Shown piece after piece: positions 55,490 to 63,329 of a stretch of DNA of 64,000 nt. Source of the stretch: Stutzerimonas stutzeri. Lineage in GTDB: Bacteria > Pseudomonadota > Gammaproteobacteria > Pseudomonadales > Pseudomonadaceae. The stretch lies in the NCBI RefSeq assembly GCF_000952685.1, contig NZ_JYHV01000037.1:620001-684000 (forward strand). Reading direction: 5' to 3'. The notes below the pieces were generated by a model. That model made no database searches. It saw nothing but the letters and a program-made list of their open reading frames with translations, and was not told where the DNA came from. Each line of letters starts with the position of its first letter. Within the stretch, counting starts at the first letter, position 1. The position numbers and the translations under genes were made by a program.

Positions 55490-56392
55490 ATGGCGACGAT
55501 ACAGGCCGAAGCACGCTCAATCGACAACGGTAACGGCCATCAGCTGGCCAGTTGCTGGTATCACCCCGCCGATACACCTCGCGGTGCCGTGTTGATCGCT
55601 CCAGCGATGGCTGTGAAGCAGGACTTCTACGCCCATTTCGCCAGTTGGCTCGCCGAGCGCGGATTTCTAGTGGTGACCTTCGACTACCTCGGCATGGGCC
55701 GGTCCCGCCATATTCCTTTACGCCAGCTCGAGGTGAACATTCTCGACTGGGCCCGCCACGACTGCAGCGCCGTACTGGCAAACGTTGCGGAAGCGGCCGG
55801 AACGCTACCGCTTTATTGGATTGGCCACAGTGTCGGTGCGCAGATCCTGCCGTTGGTCAAAGGCCATGAGCAACTCGCCCGTATCGTCACCATTGCCGCA
55901 GGCAGCGGTTACTGGCGCGATAACAGTCCACAGATTCGTCGCCAAGCCTGGTTGCTCTGGCATGGGTTGGCTCCGCTGCTCACGCCTCTGTTCGGCTATT
56001 TCCCCGGTGGGCGTATCGGTGCAGTCGGCGACCTGCCGGCGGGCGTCATTCGTCAGTGGCGTCGCTGGTGCTTGCATCCTGATTACCTGGTTGGCATCGA
56101 GGGCGACCCCATGCGCCGTGCGTTCGCCGAGGTACAGACGCCGCTGACGTCCTTGTCGTTTACTGACGACGAGATGATGTCGGCGCGCAATACCGAGTCC
56201 TTGCATGGCTTCTACACCGCCGCACCGAAACAGATGCGCCGCATCGCCCCAGACGAAGTCGGTGCCGATCGCATCGGCCACTTCGGGTTCTTCCGCCGCG
56301 CCTTCGCACCTACACTCTGGACGCAGTATTTGTTGCCGGAGCTGGAGCAGAGCCACCAGGGCCAAACTGGTGCGCTGGCAACGGCGACGTAG
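55490..56392 (+). CDS. Alpha/beta hydrolase
   Basis: 300-residue serine hydrolase. Strands GAVLIAPAMAVKQDFYAHFA and VTFDYLGMGRS lead to the nucleophile elbow YWIGHSVGAQIL (Ser near residue 112). A late Asp (FTDDEMMS) and His (RIGHFGFFR near residue 264) complete a likely triad. It resembles uncharacterised COG4757-type hydrolases; substrate unknown. Divergent from the TetR gene that probably controls it. A dispersed repeat follows the stop. Confidence 0.8.
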   Translation: MATIQAEARSIDNGNGHQLASCWYHPADTPRGAVLIAPAMAVKQDFYAHFASWLAERGFLVVTFDYLGMGRSRHIPLRQLEVNILDWARHDCSAVLANVAEAAGTLPLYWIGHSVGAQILPLVKGHEQLARIVTIAAGSGYWRDNSPQIRRQAWLLWHGLAPLLTPLFGYFPGGRIGAVGDLPAGVIRQWRRWCLHPDYLVGIEGDPMRRAFAEVQTPLTSLSFTDDEMMSARNTESLHGFYTAAPKQMRRIAPDEVGADRIGHFGFFRRAFAPTLWTQYLLPELEQSHQGQTGALATAT

Positions 56393-56443
56393 CCTCATCG
56401 CCACCCACGACATCATCTACGTGAGCCGCAAATCGCCTGCGAT

Positions 56444-56530
56444 CGTAGGGTGGATCACGCTTCACCGATCCACCGCAATGCGGCGGCGCCAAGCCACCCG
56501 CGCGGATGTAAAAGGCGACATCCACCCTAC
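56444..56530. repeat. Dispersed palindromic repeat, copy 2
   Basis: This 87-bp unit begins CGTAGGGTGGATCACG and ends GACATCCACCCTAC, the same termini as copy 1 at 49818-49892. The two share GATGTAAAA-GCGACATCCACCC but differ in the loop. The inverted ends allow a hairpin. It sits between the convergent hydrolase and acyl-CoA dehydrogenase genes. Confidence 0.82.
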
Positions 56531-56544
56531 CGGCGCCAGCCGAC

Positions 56545-56568
56545 AAAAAACCCGCTCCTGAGAGCGGG
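56545..56568 (-). terminator. Intrinsic terminator of the fatty-acyl operon
   Basis: CCCGCTC (56551-56557) and GAGCGGG (56562-56568) form a 7-bp stem with a four-base loop. On the minus strand the stem is followed by six T residues (A6 at plus 56545-56550). It lies 24 bases after the last acyl-CoA dehydrogenase stop. Confidence 0.9.
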
Positions 56569-56591
56569 TTCTTGCGTTGCAAGCTGGCCGA

Positions 56592-57734
56592 TTACGCCAC
56601 CTGCATCAACTTCGCATAGGCCTTCAGATGATGATCATCATCACCGAACTGGTGGGCGATCATCACCAGGCGCTTGGCGTGGTGGGCGAGGTTGTATTCC
56701 CAAGTCATGCCGATGCCGCCGTGCAACTGGATGGCTTCCTCGGCCACCTTGCGCGCGGCGCGGGCGCAGATGTACTTCGCCGCGGCGATGATACGACGGC
56801 GGTCGTCGTTGTCTTCACCATCGGCAAAGGTCGCGGCGAGGATCGCCATGCTGGTGGCCTGCTCCAGCTCGGTCTGCATGTCCACCATGCGGTGCTGCAG
56901 CACTTGGAACTTGCCGATCGGCACGCCGAACTGCTTGCGCGTCTTCAGGTAGTCGAGGGTCAGCTTGCAAGCTTCGTCCATGCTGCCCAACGCGTCGGCG
57001 CATTGCGCGGCGATAGCGCGGCCCTGCTGGTAGCGCAGCGCCGGGAGTGCGCTGCCGACTTCGCCAAGCAGCGCGTCGGCGCCGACCTGTACGTTGTCGA
57101 GGAACAGCTCGCAGCCCCTGCGCCCGTCGATGGTCGGGTAGACGCGGCGGCTGACGCCTCGGGCGTTCGGATCGACAAGGAACAAGCTGATGCCGGCTTC
57201 GTCGCGGCTGTCGCCGGAAGTGCGCGCGGAGACGATGATCTGCCCGGCGCTGTGGCCGCCGATCACTACGGCCTTGCGTCCGGACAGGCGATAACCGCCG
57301 TTGACCGCTTCAGCCTTGGTCTGTACATCGTTGAGGTTGTAATGACTCTGCGGCTCGTCGAGCGCCACCGCCAGTTGCAGAGAACCGGCGGCGACCTGGG
57401 GCAGCAGGTCCTGCTTCTGCGCGTCTGAACCGAGCTGGCTGAGCAAGCCGCCGCCAAAGATCACCGATTGCAGATACGGCTCCAGCGTCAGGCCACGGCC
57501 CAGCTCGGTCATGACCAGCATGGTTTCCACGCCGCCGCCGCCAAAGCCGCCGATCTCCTCGGCAAACGGCACGGCGGTCAGGCCCAGCTCTCCCAGCTGG
57601 CCCCAGAACTCGGCGGAGAAGCCCAGTTCCGACTCGCTGAATTTCTCGCGCTGCTCGAACGGGTAGGCGTCGCGCACCAGACGCGCCGCGGTGTCTTGCA
57701 GCATTTGCTGTTCTTCAGTCAGTTTGAAGTCCAT
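56592..57734 (-). CDS. Acyl-CoA dehydrogenase (second of pair)
   Basis: 380-residue FAD-dependent acyl-CoA dehydrogenase. N-terminal MDFKLTEEQQMLQDTAARLV, the mid-domain AVALDEPQSHYNL, and C-terminal AAKYICARAARKVAEEAIQL then HGGIGMTWEYNLAHHAKRL are visible. The usual catalytic Glu motif (YEGT-type) near the C-terminus is absent, as in subunits of heteromeric enzymes of the FadE26/FadE27 sort. The gene starts 12 bases after the other dehydrogenase, so a two-subunit enzyme is plausible. It is the last gene of the operon. Confidence 0.87.
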   Translation of the reverse strand: MDFKLTEEQQMLQDTAARLVRDAYPFEQREKFSESELGFSAEFWGQLGELGLTAVPFAEEIGGFGGGGVETMLVMTELGRGLTLEPYLQSVIFGGGLLSQLGSDAQKQDLLPQVAAGSLQLAVALDEPQSHYNLNDVQTKAEAVNGGYRLSGRKAVVIGGHSAGQIIVSARTSGDSRDEAGISLFLVDPNARGVSRRVYPTIDGRRGCELFLDNVQVGADALLGEVGSALPALRYQQGRAIAAQCADALGSMDEACKLTLDYLKTRKQFGVPIGKFQVLQHRMVDMQTELEQATSMAILAATFADGEDNDDRRRIIAAAKYICARAARKVAEEAIQLHGGIGMTWEYNLAHHAKRLVMIAHQFGDDDHHLKAYAKLMQVA

Positions 57735-57746
57735 TGCGGTGCCCCC

Positions 57747-58943
57747 TTACAGCTCGAGAATCATCTTCGAGACGATGTTCTTCTGGATTTCGTTGGAGCC
57801 GCCGAAAATCGACAGCTTGCGCATGTTGAAGTAATCGCCGGCCAGCGACGCGCTGTAGTCGGCGTGCAGCAACTCGCCGTCGTAGTCCAGCTGCAGCTCC
57901 TCTTCGAGGAAGGGCAACGCGTAGGGCCCGATGACCTTGCGCAGCAGGTGGGTGATGGCCTGACGGATCTCGGTGCCCTTGACCTTGAGGATCGACGACT
58001 CGGCGCCGGGCACGCCGCCTTCCTTCGCCGCGGCGAGGATGCGCAGGGTGCTCATTTCTATGGCCATCAGCTGCATTTCTACTTCCGCGACCTGAGCGCG
58101 GAACAGCGGGTCTTCGAGCATCGGCTTGCCGTCGCACACTTCCTTCATGGCGATGCGCTTGAGATGCGCCAGCGCGGCCTTGGAGGCACCGATGCCGGCC
58201 AGGCCCGTGCGCTCGTGGGTCAAGAGGTACTTGGCGCAGGTCCACCCCTGATTTTCCTCGCCGACGAGGTTCTCCACCGGCACGCGAACGTTGTCGAAGA
58301 AGACCTCGTTGACCTCGTGATCGCCATCGAGGGTGATGATCGGCCGCACGCTGATACCGGGGCTCTTCATGTCGATCAGCAGGAAGCTGATGCCGCGCTG
58401 CTGCTGGGCTTCGGGGTCGGTGCGCACCAGGCAGAAGATCATGTTGGCGTGCTGCCCGAGGGTGGTCCAGGTCTTCTGGCCGTTGACGACGTAGTGGTCG
58501 CCATCGCGCACGGCACGGGTCTTGAGGCTGGCAAGGTCGGAACCGGCGCCCGGCTCGGAATAGCCCTGGCACCACCAGTCTTCACCCGAGAGGATGCGCG
58601 GCAGGTAATGATCCTTCTGCTGCTGGGTGCCGAACTTGATGATCACCGGTGCGACCATGTTGACGCCGAACGGCACGCTACGCGGCGCGCCAAAGGCGGC
58701 GCATTCCTCGTCGAAGATGTGCTTTTCCACTGGGCCCCAGGTGGTGCCGCCCAGCTCCACCGGCCAGCCCGGCGCGTACCAGCCGCGCTTGACCAGGATC
58801 TGCTGCCAGCGCTGGTGATCTTCCTTGGACATGTGCTTGCCGAGCTTGACCTTGGCGGCGATGTCCGCCGGCAGCTCGTTGGTGAGGAAGGCGCGCACTT
58901 CATCGCGGAAGGCGAGCTCTTCGGCCGTGTAGTTGACGTTCAT
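57747..58943 (-). CDS. Acyl-CoA dehydrogenase (first of pair)
   Basis: 398-residue acyl-CoA dehydrogenase. MNVNYTAEELAFRDEVRAFL at the N-terminus, WCQGYSEPGAGSDLASLKTR (FAD/substrate region, about residues 124-143), GQKTWTTLGQHAN, then CAKYLLTHERTGLAG and the C-terminal FGGSNEIQKNIVSKMILEL. The last motif has Gly where medium-chain enzymes have the catalytic Glu (YEGT). The frame is open far upstream as a shadow of the neighbouring gene; the ATG at 58943 with AAGGACCTTCCC before it is the true start. It lies 43 bases after the bifunctional gene. Confidence 0.88.
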   Translation of the reverse strand: MNVNYTAEELAFRDEVRAFLTNELPADIAAKVKLGKHMSKEDHQRWQQILVKRGWYAPGWPVELGGTTWGPVEKHIFDEECAAFGAPRSVPFGVNMVAPVIIKFGTQQQKDHYLPRILSGEDWWCQGYSEPGAGSDLASLKTRAVRDGDHYVVNGQKTWTTLGQHANMIFCLVRTDPEAQQQRGISFLLIDMKSPGISVRPIITLDGDHEVNEVFFDNVRVPVENLVGEENQGWTCAKYLLTHERTGLAGIGASKAALAHLKRIAMKEVCDGKPMLEDPLFRAQVAEVEMQLMAIEMSTLRILAAAKEGGVPGAESSILKVKGTEIRQAITHLLRKVIGPYALPFLEEELQLDYDGELLHADYSASLAGDYFNMRKLSIFGGSNEIQKNIVSKMILEL

Positions 58944-58986
58944 GGGAAGGTCCTCATGGTGCGTTCGGTTTGCAGGCGGGCGGTGC

Positions 58987-61092
58987 TCACTGCCCGGCCT
59001 GCCATTCGGTGAAGGTGCGGCCTTCGGCGGCCAGTTTTTCCAGCAGCGGCGCGGGCTTCCACCAGTCGCCGCAACGTGCGTGCAGTTCCTTGACCCGCGC
59101 CAGCACGGTGTCCAGCCCGACGCTGTCGGCATAGAACATCGGGCCGCCGCGGAAGGCCGGGAAACCGTAGCCGTTGAGGTAGATGACATCGATGTCGCTG
59201 GAGCGCTGGGCGATGCCTTCTTCGAGGATCTTCGCGCCTTCGTTGACCAGCGCGAAGATGCAGCGCTCGACGATGTACTGCTCGTCCAGCGCCTTTCGCT
59301 CGATGCCCTTCTCCTGCGACGCTGCTTCCAGCATAGGCGCGAGTTCAGGGTTCTCCAGCGGCGTGCGGTTGCCCGGCTCGTAGCGGTAGTAACCGGCACC
59401 GGTCTTCTGCCCGAGCATGCCTGCGGCGCAGAGCTTGTCGGAGACGGTGGGGAAATCCAGATGTGCCGGCAGCGTCGCGCGCTGGCGCTTGCGGATCGCC
59501 TGGCCGATGTCGAGGCCGGACAGGTCGCGCATGGCGAACGGCCCCATGGCCATGCCGAAGTTGCGCAGTGCACCGTCGACCTGTTGCGGCGTGGCGCCCT
59601 CTTCCAAGAGGAATTCCGCCTCGCGGCCGTACTGGAAGACCATGCGGTTACCGACGAAGCCGTCGCACACACCGACCACCACCGAGACCTTTTTCAACTG
59701 CTTGCCGATGGCCATGGCGGTCGCCAGCACTTCATTGCTGGTCTTCTCGCCGCGCACCACTTCGAGCAGGCGCATGACGTTGGCGGGGCTGAAGAAATGC
59801 AGCCCGACCACATCTTCAGGACGCTCGGTGAAGGCGGCAATGGCGTTCAGATCAAGTGATGAGGTGTTGGAAGCGAGGATCGCGCCGGGTTTGCACACCG
59901 CATCCAGCTGTTCGAAGACCTGCTGCTTGACGCCCATTTCCTCGAATACCGCTTCGACCACCACATCAGCATCGGCGAGCACGGCGTAATCGGTCACGCC
60001 CGTGATCAGCGCGAGGCGCTTTTCCATTGTGTCTTCTGTCAGGCTGCCGCGCTTGACGCTCGCCGCATAGGTATCTCGAGCGCGCTGCAGGCCACGTTGC
60101 AGGGCCTCGTCATTGAGTTCCAACAGCTTCACCGGCACACCGACATTGGCGAAGCTCAGGGCGATCCCGACGCCCATGGTGCCGCCGCCGATCACCGCGG
60201 CCGTCTTGATCGGGCGTGGCTTCACATCGGACGGCAGGTCATTGATCTTGCCGGCCTGGCGCTCGGCGAAGAATGAATGAACCAACGCACCCCGCTGTGG
60301 CGAGTTCAGGCACTCGGCGAACAGCTCACGCTCACGCTTGAGACCTTCGGCCAGCGGCAGCTTGGTTGCCGCCTCGACCGCCGCGATACAACGCAGCGGC
60401 GAGAACAGCCCAGGCATACGTTTGGCGACTTCGGCATGCTTGGCGCGGATCAGCGCCTCATTGTCGGCACCCTCCAAGCCGCGGGTCTGCTCGCCGGTGC
60501 GACGCGGTGCGCGGCCTTCTTCGACCATACGGCGGGCATAGGCCAGGCCGCTTTCGCGCAGATCACCCTCGAAAAGCTCATCGACGATGCTGTGCTCAAC
60601 CGCCTCGGCAGCACTGATCGGCGTGCCACTGACGATCATGTCCAGCGCCTTCTCGACGCCGGCCAGACGCGGCAGGCGCTGCGTGCCACCGGCGCCGGGC
60701 AACAAGCCCAGCTTCACTTCAGGCAGCCCGACCTTGGAATCCTTGCGGGCGATGCGGTAATGGCAGCCCAGCGCGACTTCCAATCCGCCGCCCAAGGCGG
60801 TGCCATGAATGACGGCGACGCTCGGCTTGCTGCTGCCTTCAATGACCTCGATCACCTCCGGCAGGCTCGGCGCCTGCGGCGGCTTGCCGAACTCCTTGAT
60901 GTCAGCGCCGGCAATAAAGGTATTGCCTTCGCACACCAGCACCACGGCGCGCACCTGCGGATCCGCCTCGGCGCTCTGAAAGGCCTGCAACAGACCTTCG
61001 CGCACGGCATGGCCGAGCGCATTGACCGGTGGGTTGTTGACCGTGATCAGAGCAATCTCGCCCTGAAGTTCGAGCCGTACGACGTCCGTCAT
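58987..61092 (-). CDS. Bifunctional enoyl-CoA hydratase / 3-hydroxyacyl-CoA dehydrogenase
   Basis: 701-residue FadB/FadJ-like beta-oxidation enzyme. The N-terminal crotonase domain has NNPPVNALG, FIAGADIKEFG (oxyanion/CoA region), HGTALGGGLEVALGCHYRIA and PEVKLGLLPGAGGTQRLPR with the catalytic Glu. The dehydrogenase part begins AVIGGGTMGVGIALSFA (NAD fold, about residue 298), then SNTSSLDLNAIA, GLHFFSPANVMRLLEVV and GFVGNRM. It hydrates enoyl-CoA and oxidises 3-hydroxyacyl-CoA. With two acyl-CoA dehydrogenases behind it, it forms a dedicated fatty-acyl degradation operon; no thiolase is in the operon. Confidence 0.93.
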   Translation of the reverse strand: MTDVVRLELQGEIALITVNNPPVNALGHAVREGLLQAFQSAEADPQVRAVVLVCEGNTFIAGADIKEFGKPPQAPSLPEVIEVIEGSSKPSVAVIHGTALGGGLEVALGCHYRIARKDSKVGLPEVKLGLLPGAGGTQRLPRLAGVEKALDMIVSGTPISAAEAVEHSIVDELFEGDLRESGLAYARRMVEEGRAPRRTGEQTRGLEGADNEALIRAKHAEVAKRMPGLFSPLRCIAAVEAATKLPLAEGLKRERELFAECLNSPQRGALVHSFFAERQAGKINDLPSDVKPRPIKTAAVIGGGTMGVGIALSFANVGVPVKLLELNDEALQRGLQRARDTYAASVKRGSLTEDTMEKRLALITGVTDYAVLADADVVVEAVFEEMGVKQQVFEQLDAVCKPGAILASNTSSLDLNAIAAFTERPEDVVGLHFFSPANVMRLLEVVRGEKTSNEVLATAMAIGKQLKKVSVVVGVCDGFVGNRMVFQYGREAEFLLEEGATPQQVDGALRNFGMAMGPFAMRDLSGLDIGQAIRKRQRATLPAHLDFPTVSDKLCAAGMLGQKTGAGYYRYEPGNRTPLENPELAPMLEAASQEKGIERKALDEQYIVERCIFALVNEGAKILEEGIAQRSSDIDVIYLNGYGFPAFRGGPMFYADSVGLDTVLARVKELHARCGDWWKPAPLLEKLAAEGRTFTEWQAGQ

Positions 61093-61108
61093 GGCAGGCC
61101 TCCGCTTT

Positions 61109-61137
61109 GTGAAATGTGATTGGATTTATGATTTCAC
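61109..61137 (-). promoter_or_regulatory. Inverted repeat upstream of the fatty-acyl operon
   Basis: GTGAAAT (61109-61115) and ATTTCAC (61131-61137) are perfect 7-bp arms with a 15-base A+T-rich centre, just 17 bases before the start of the bifunctional gene. It could be the operator of a TetR- or FadR-type regulator. Apart from the gabD terminator described separately, the other bases of the 297-base gap show nothing else. Confidence 0.5.
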
Positions 61138-61343
61138 GGAATCATGTTTCGCACAGCAGAATAATCGAGTCATTTCTGCATGTCGAGAGACTGGCAATAA
61201 TCCCCTCGGCTAGCAAGCGACATAAACCATGCCGCGCTCGGGGCATAACCGAGGCTTGGTAACTCTGCCATGCGAGATGGGCAGAGGAGCGGCGCTCAGG
61301 GCACGCCGGTCATCAGGCAATGACGAAACCGGAACGAAAAAAA

Positions 61344-61370
61344 GAGCCAGCCCTGGATAGGAACTGGCTC
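61344..61370 (-). terminator. Intrinsic terminator of gabD
   Basis: GAGCCAG (61344-61350) and CTGGCTC (61364-61370) form a 7-bp stem; on the minus strand the stem runs into seven T residues (A7 at plus 61337-61343). It is 20 bases after the gabD stop. Confidence 0.9.
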
Positions 61371-61389
61371 CTCGTGGAACAGTGCGGGT

Positions 61390-62838
61390 TTACAACCCCA
61401 GGCAGAGGTATTTGATTTCCAGATAATCCTCGATGCCGTACTTCGAGCCCTCGCGGCCCAGACCGGAGGACTTCACGCCACCGAACGGCGCCACCTCGGT
61501 GGAAATCATCCCGGTGTTGATGCCGATCATCCCCGACTCGATGGCTTCGGCCACGCGGAACACGCGCCCCAGGTCGCGGGCATAAAAGTACGCAGCCAGA
61601 CCGAACTCAGTGTCGTTCGCCAGAGCGATGCCCTCGGCCTCGTCCTTGAAGCGGAACAGCGGCGCCAGCGGACCGAAGGTTTCTTCCTTGGCCACCTTGG
61701 CGTTATGCGGCACGTTAACCATCAATGTCGGTTCGAAATAGCTGCCACCCATCTGATGCGCCTTGCCACCGGTAACCACTTGCGCGCCGTTAGCGACTGC
61801 ATCTTCGATATGCTCCCTGACCTTGGCCGCGGCCCGGTCGTCGATCAGCGGGCCGATGTCGGTGCCCTCTTCCAGTCCGTTGCCGACCTTGAGCTTTTCC
61901 ACTGCAGCCTGGAATTTTTTGGCGAAATCATCGTAGACGCCGTCCTGCACATAGATGCGGTTGACGCAGACACAGGTCTGGCCGGCATTGCGGTATTTGG
62001 ACTGCATCGCGCCTTTCACCGCCTCGTCGAGATCGGCATCGTCGAATACCAGGAACGGCGCGTTACCACCCAGCTCCAGCGATACCTTCTTGATCCCCGG
62101 CGCGCATTGCGCCATCAGCTTCGCGCCGACTTCGGTGGAACCGGTGAAGGTGATCTTGCGCACGGTCGGGTTGGCGGTCAGCTCGTCGCCGATGTCGCCG
62201 GCCGAGCCAGTAATGACGCTGAACACGCCTTTCGGGATGCCGGCACGCTCAGCCAGTTCGGCCAGCGCCAACGCAGAAAACGGTGTCTGGCTCGCCGGTT
62301 TGAGCACCATGGTGCAACCGGCCGCCAATGCCGGGCCGGCCTTGCGGGTGATCATCGCCGCCGGGAAGTTCCACGGCGTGATGGCCGCGGTGACGCCGAT
62401 TGGCTGCTTGATGACGATGATGCGCTTGTCTTTCTGATGGCCTGGGATGGTATCGCCATAGATGCGCTTGGCCTCTTCGGCGAACCACTCGATAAAGGAG
62501 GCGGCGTAGGCGATCTCGCCCTTGGATTCAGCCAGCGGCTTGCCCTGCTCCAGGGTCATCAGCCGGCCCAGATCGTCCTGGTTCTCCATCATCAGCTCGA
62601 ACCAGCGACGCAGCTTCTGCGAGCGCTCCTTGGCGGTCAGATCACGCCAGGCCGGCAGTGCGCGCTCGGCCGCTTCGATGGCACGGCGGGTTTCGGCGGC
62701 GCCCATCTTCGGCACGGTACCGAGAATCTCGTTGCTGGCCGGGTTGTTGACCTTGATGGTCTGGCCGCTGTCCGCGTCCTGCCAGGCGCCGTCGATATAA
62801 GCCTGCTGGCGGAACAGCGAAGTGTCTTTGAGTTGCAT
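61390..62838 (-). CDS. gabD: Succinate-semialdehyde dehydrogenase GabD
   Basis: 482-residue NADP-type aldehyde dehydrogenase that oxidises succinate semialdehyde to succinate at the end of GABA degradation. Motifs: ITPWNFPAAMITRKAGPALAAG, FTGSTEVGAKLM, general-base Glu in SLELGGNAPFLVFD and nucleophile Cys in NAGQTCVCVNR (with the adjacent second Cys seen in GabD), then VKSSGLGREGSKYG at the C-terminus. The ATG at 62838 is preceded by AGGAGACTGCC; the upstream open frame is spurious. No gabT accompanies it here. It links the polyamine pathway to the TCA cycle. Confidence 0.92.
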   Translation of the reverse strand: MQLKDTSLFRQQAYIDGAWQDADSGQTIKVNNPASNEILGTVPKMGAAETRRAIEAAERALPAWRDLTAKERSQKLRRWFELMMENQDDLGRLMTLEQGKPLAESKGEIAYAASFIEWFAEEAKRIYGDTIPGHQKDKRIIVIKQPIGVTAAITPWNFPAAMITRKAGPALAAGCTMVLKPASQTPFSALALAELAERAGIPKGVFSVITGSAGDIGDELTANPTVRKITFTGSTEVGAKLMAQCAPGIKKVSLELGGNAPFLVFDDADLDEAVKGAMQSKYRNAGQTCVCVNRIYVQDGVYDDFAKKFQAAVEKLKVGNGLEEGTDIGPLIDDRAAAKVREHIEDAVANGAQVVTGGKAHQMGGSYFEPTLMVNVPHNAKVAKEETFGPLAPLFRFKDEAEGIALANDTEFGLAAYFYARDLGRVFRVAEAIESGMIGINTGMISTEVAPFGGVKSSGLGREGSKYGIEDYLEIKYLCLGL

Positions 62839-63125
62839 GGCAGTCTCCTGAGAGCCGGCGCGATGCCGGGAATTGGACCGAGGCCGTCTGGCCGATACGG
62901 GGGCGATCAACATTGGAACCGTCCGACCTTGTCAGAGCGAGGGATGACCTCAGGGTTCCTGCTATGGGGCGAAGCGTTTGAAATCTCGAACGAATGCTAG
63001 GCCTATCGCCCGATAACAGGCAACACCATGTTCGGAAAAATTAACGCGCCATAGCCCAGCCTGATGGCCGCTCGACTTGCCACCGCAGCCCTCACGCGAT
63101 CCGCCACCCAGCTGTCCAAGCGCCA
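62839..63125. other. Intergenic region before tRNA-Arg, no gene seen
   Basis: The bases between the gabD start and the tRNA promoter contain no ORF with support and no repeat. The gabD promoter should lie near 62870-62960, but no clear -35/-10 pair is visible. Confidence 0.5.
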
Positions 63126-63154
63126 TGGACGACCGCGGAGGACATGCGTATGAT
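63126..63154 (+). promoter_or_regulatory. Promoter of tRNA-Arg
   Basis: TGGACG (63126-63131), a 17-base spacer and TATGAT (63149-63154) lie 14 bases before the mature tRNA 5' end, followed by GC-rich sequence as in many stable-RNA promoters. Confidence 0.6.
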
Positions 63155-63167
63155 TGCGCCCCGCAAC

Positions 63168-63244
63168 GCACTCGTAGCTCAGCTGGATAGAGTACTGCCC
63201 TCCGAAGGCAGGGGTCGTGGGTTCGAATCCCGCCGAGTGCGCCA
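63168..63244 (+). tRNA. tRNA-Arg (anticodon CCG)
   Basis: A 77-base cloverleaf. Acceptor stem GCACTCG (63168-63174) pairs with CGAGTGC (63234-63240); the D arm contains AGCTCAGCTGGATAGAGT. Anticodon stem CTGCC/GGCAG (63195-63199, 63207-63211) has the loop CTCCGAA, anticodon CCG at 63202-63204. The T arm GTGGGTTCGAATCCCGC is canonical, and CCA is encoded at 63242-63244. It reads CGG codons. Confidence 0.97.
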
Positions 63245-63254
63245 TCTTCAACGC

Positions 63255-63284
63255 AAAAGCCCCGGATGAAAGTCCGGGGCTTTT
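63255..63284. terminator. Bidirectional terminator after tRNA-Arg
   Basis: GCCCCGGA (63259-63266) pairs with TCCGGGGC (63273-63280) across a six-base loop, with A4 on the left and T4 on the right. It ends the tRNA transcript and can also act on the minus-strand transporter gene. Confidence 0.88.
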
Positions 63285-63297
63285 GCGTTTCGCGTCA

Positions 63298-63321
63298 TGC
63301 CATTGCCATTGCCATTGCCAT
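63298..63321. repeat. Hexamer microsatellite (TGCCAT x4)
   Basis: Four exact tandem copies of TGCCAT lie between the terminator and the end of the CitMHS gene, outside coding sequence. Confidence 0.9.
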
Positions 63322-63329
63322 CGCGGCGA

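Noticed and set aside
57468-59012. 514-codon plus-strand open frame antisense to the acyl-CoA dehydrogenases
   Set aside because: It mirrors codon bias of the real minus-strand genes and has no ribosome-binding site or family motifs. The same applies to the long plus frame at 61705-63000 opposite gabD.
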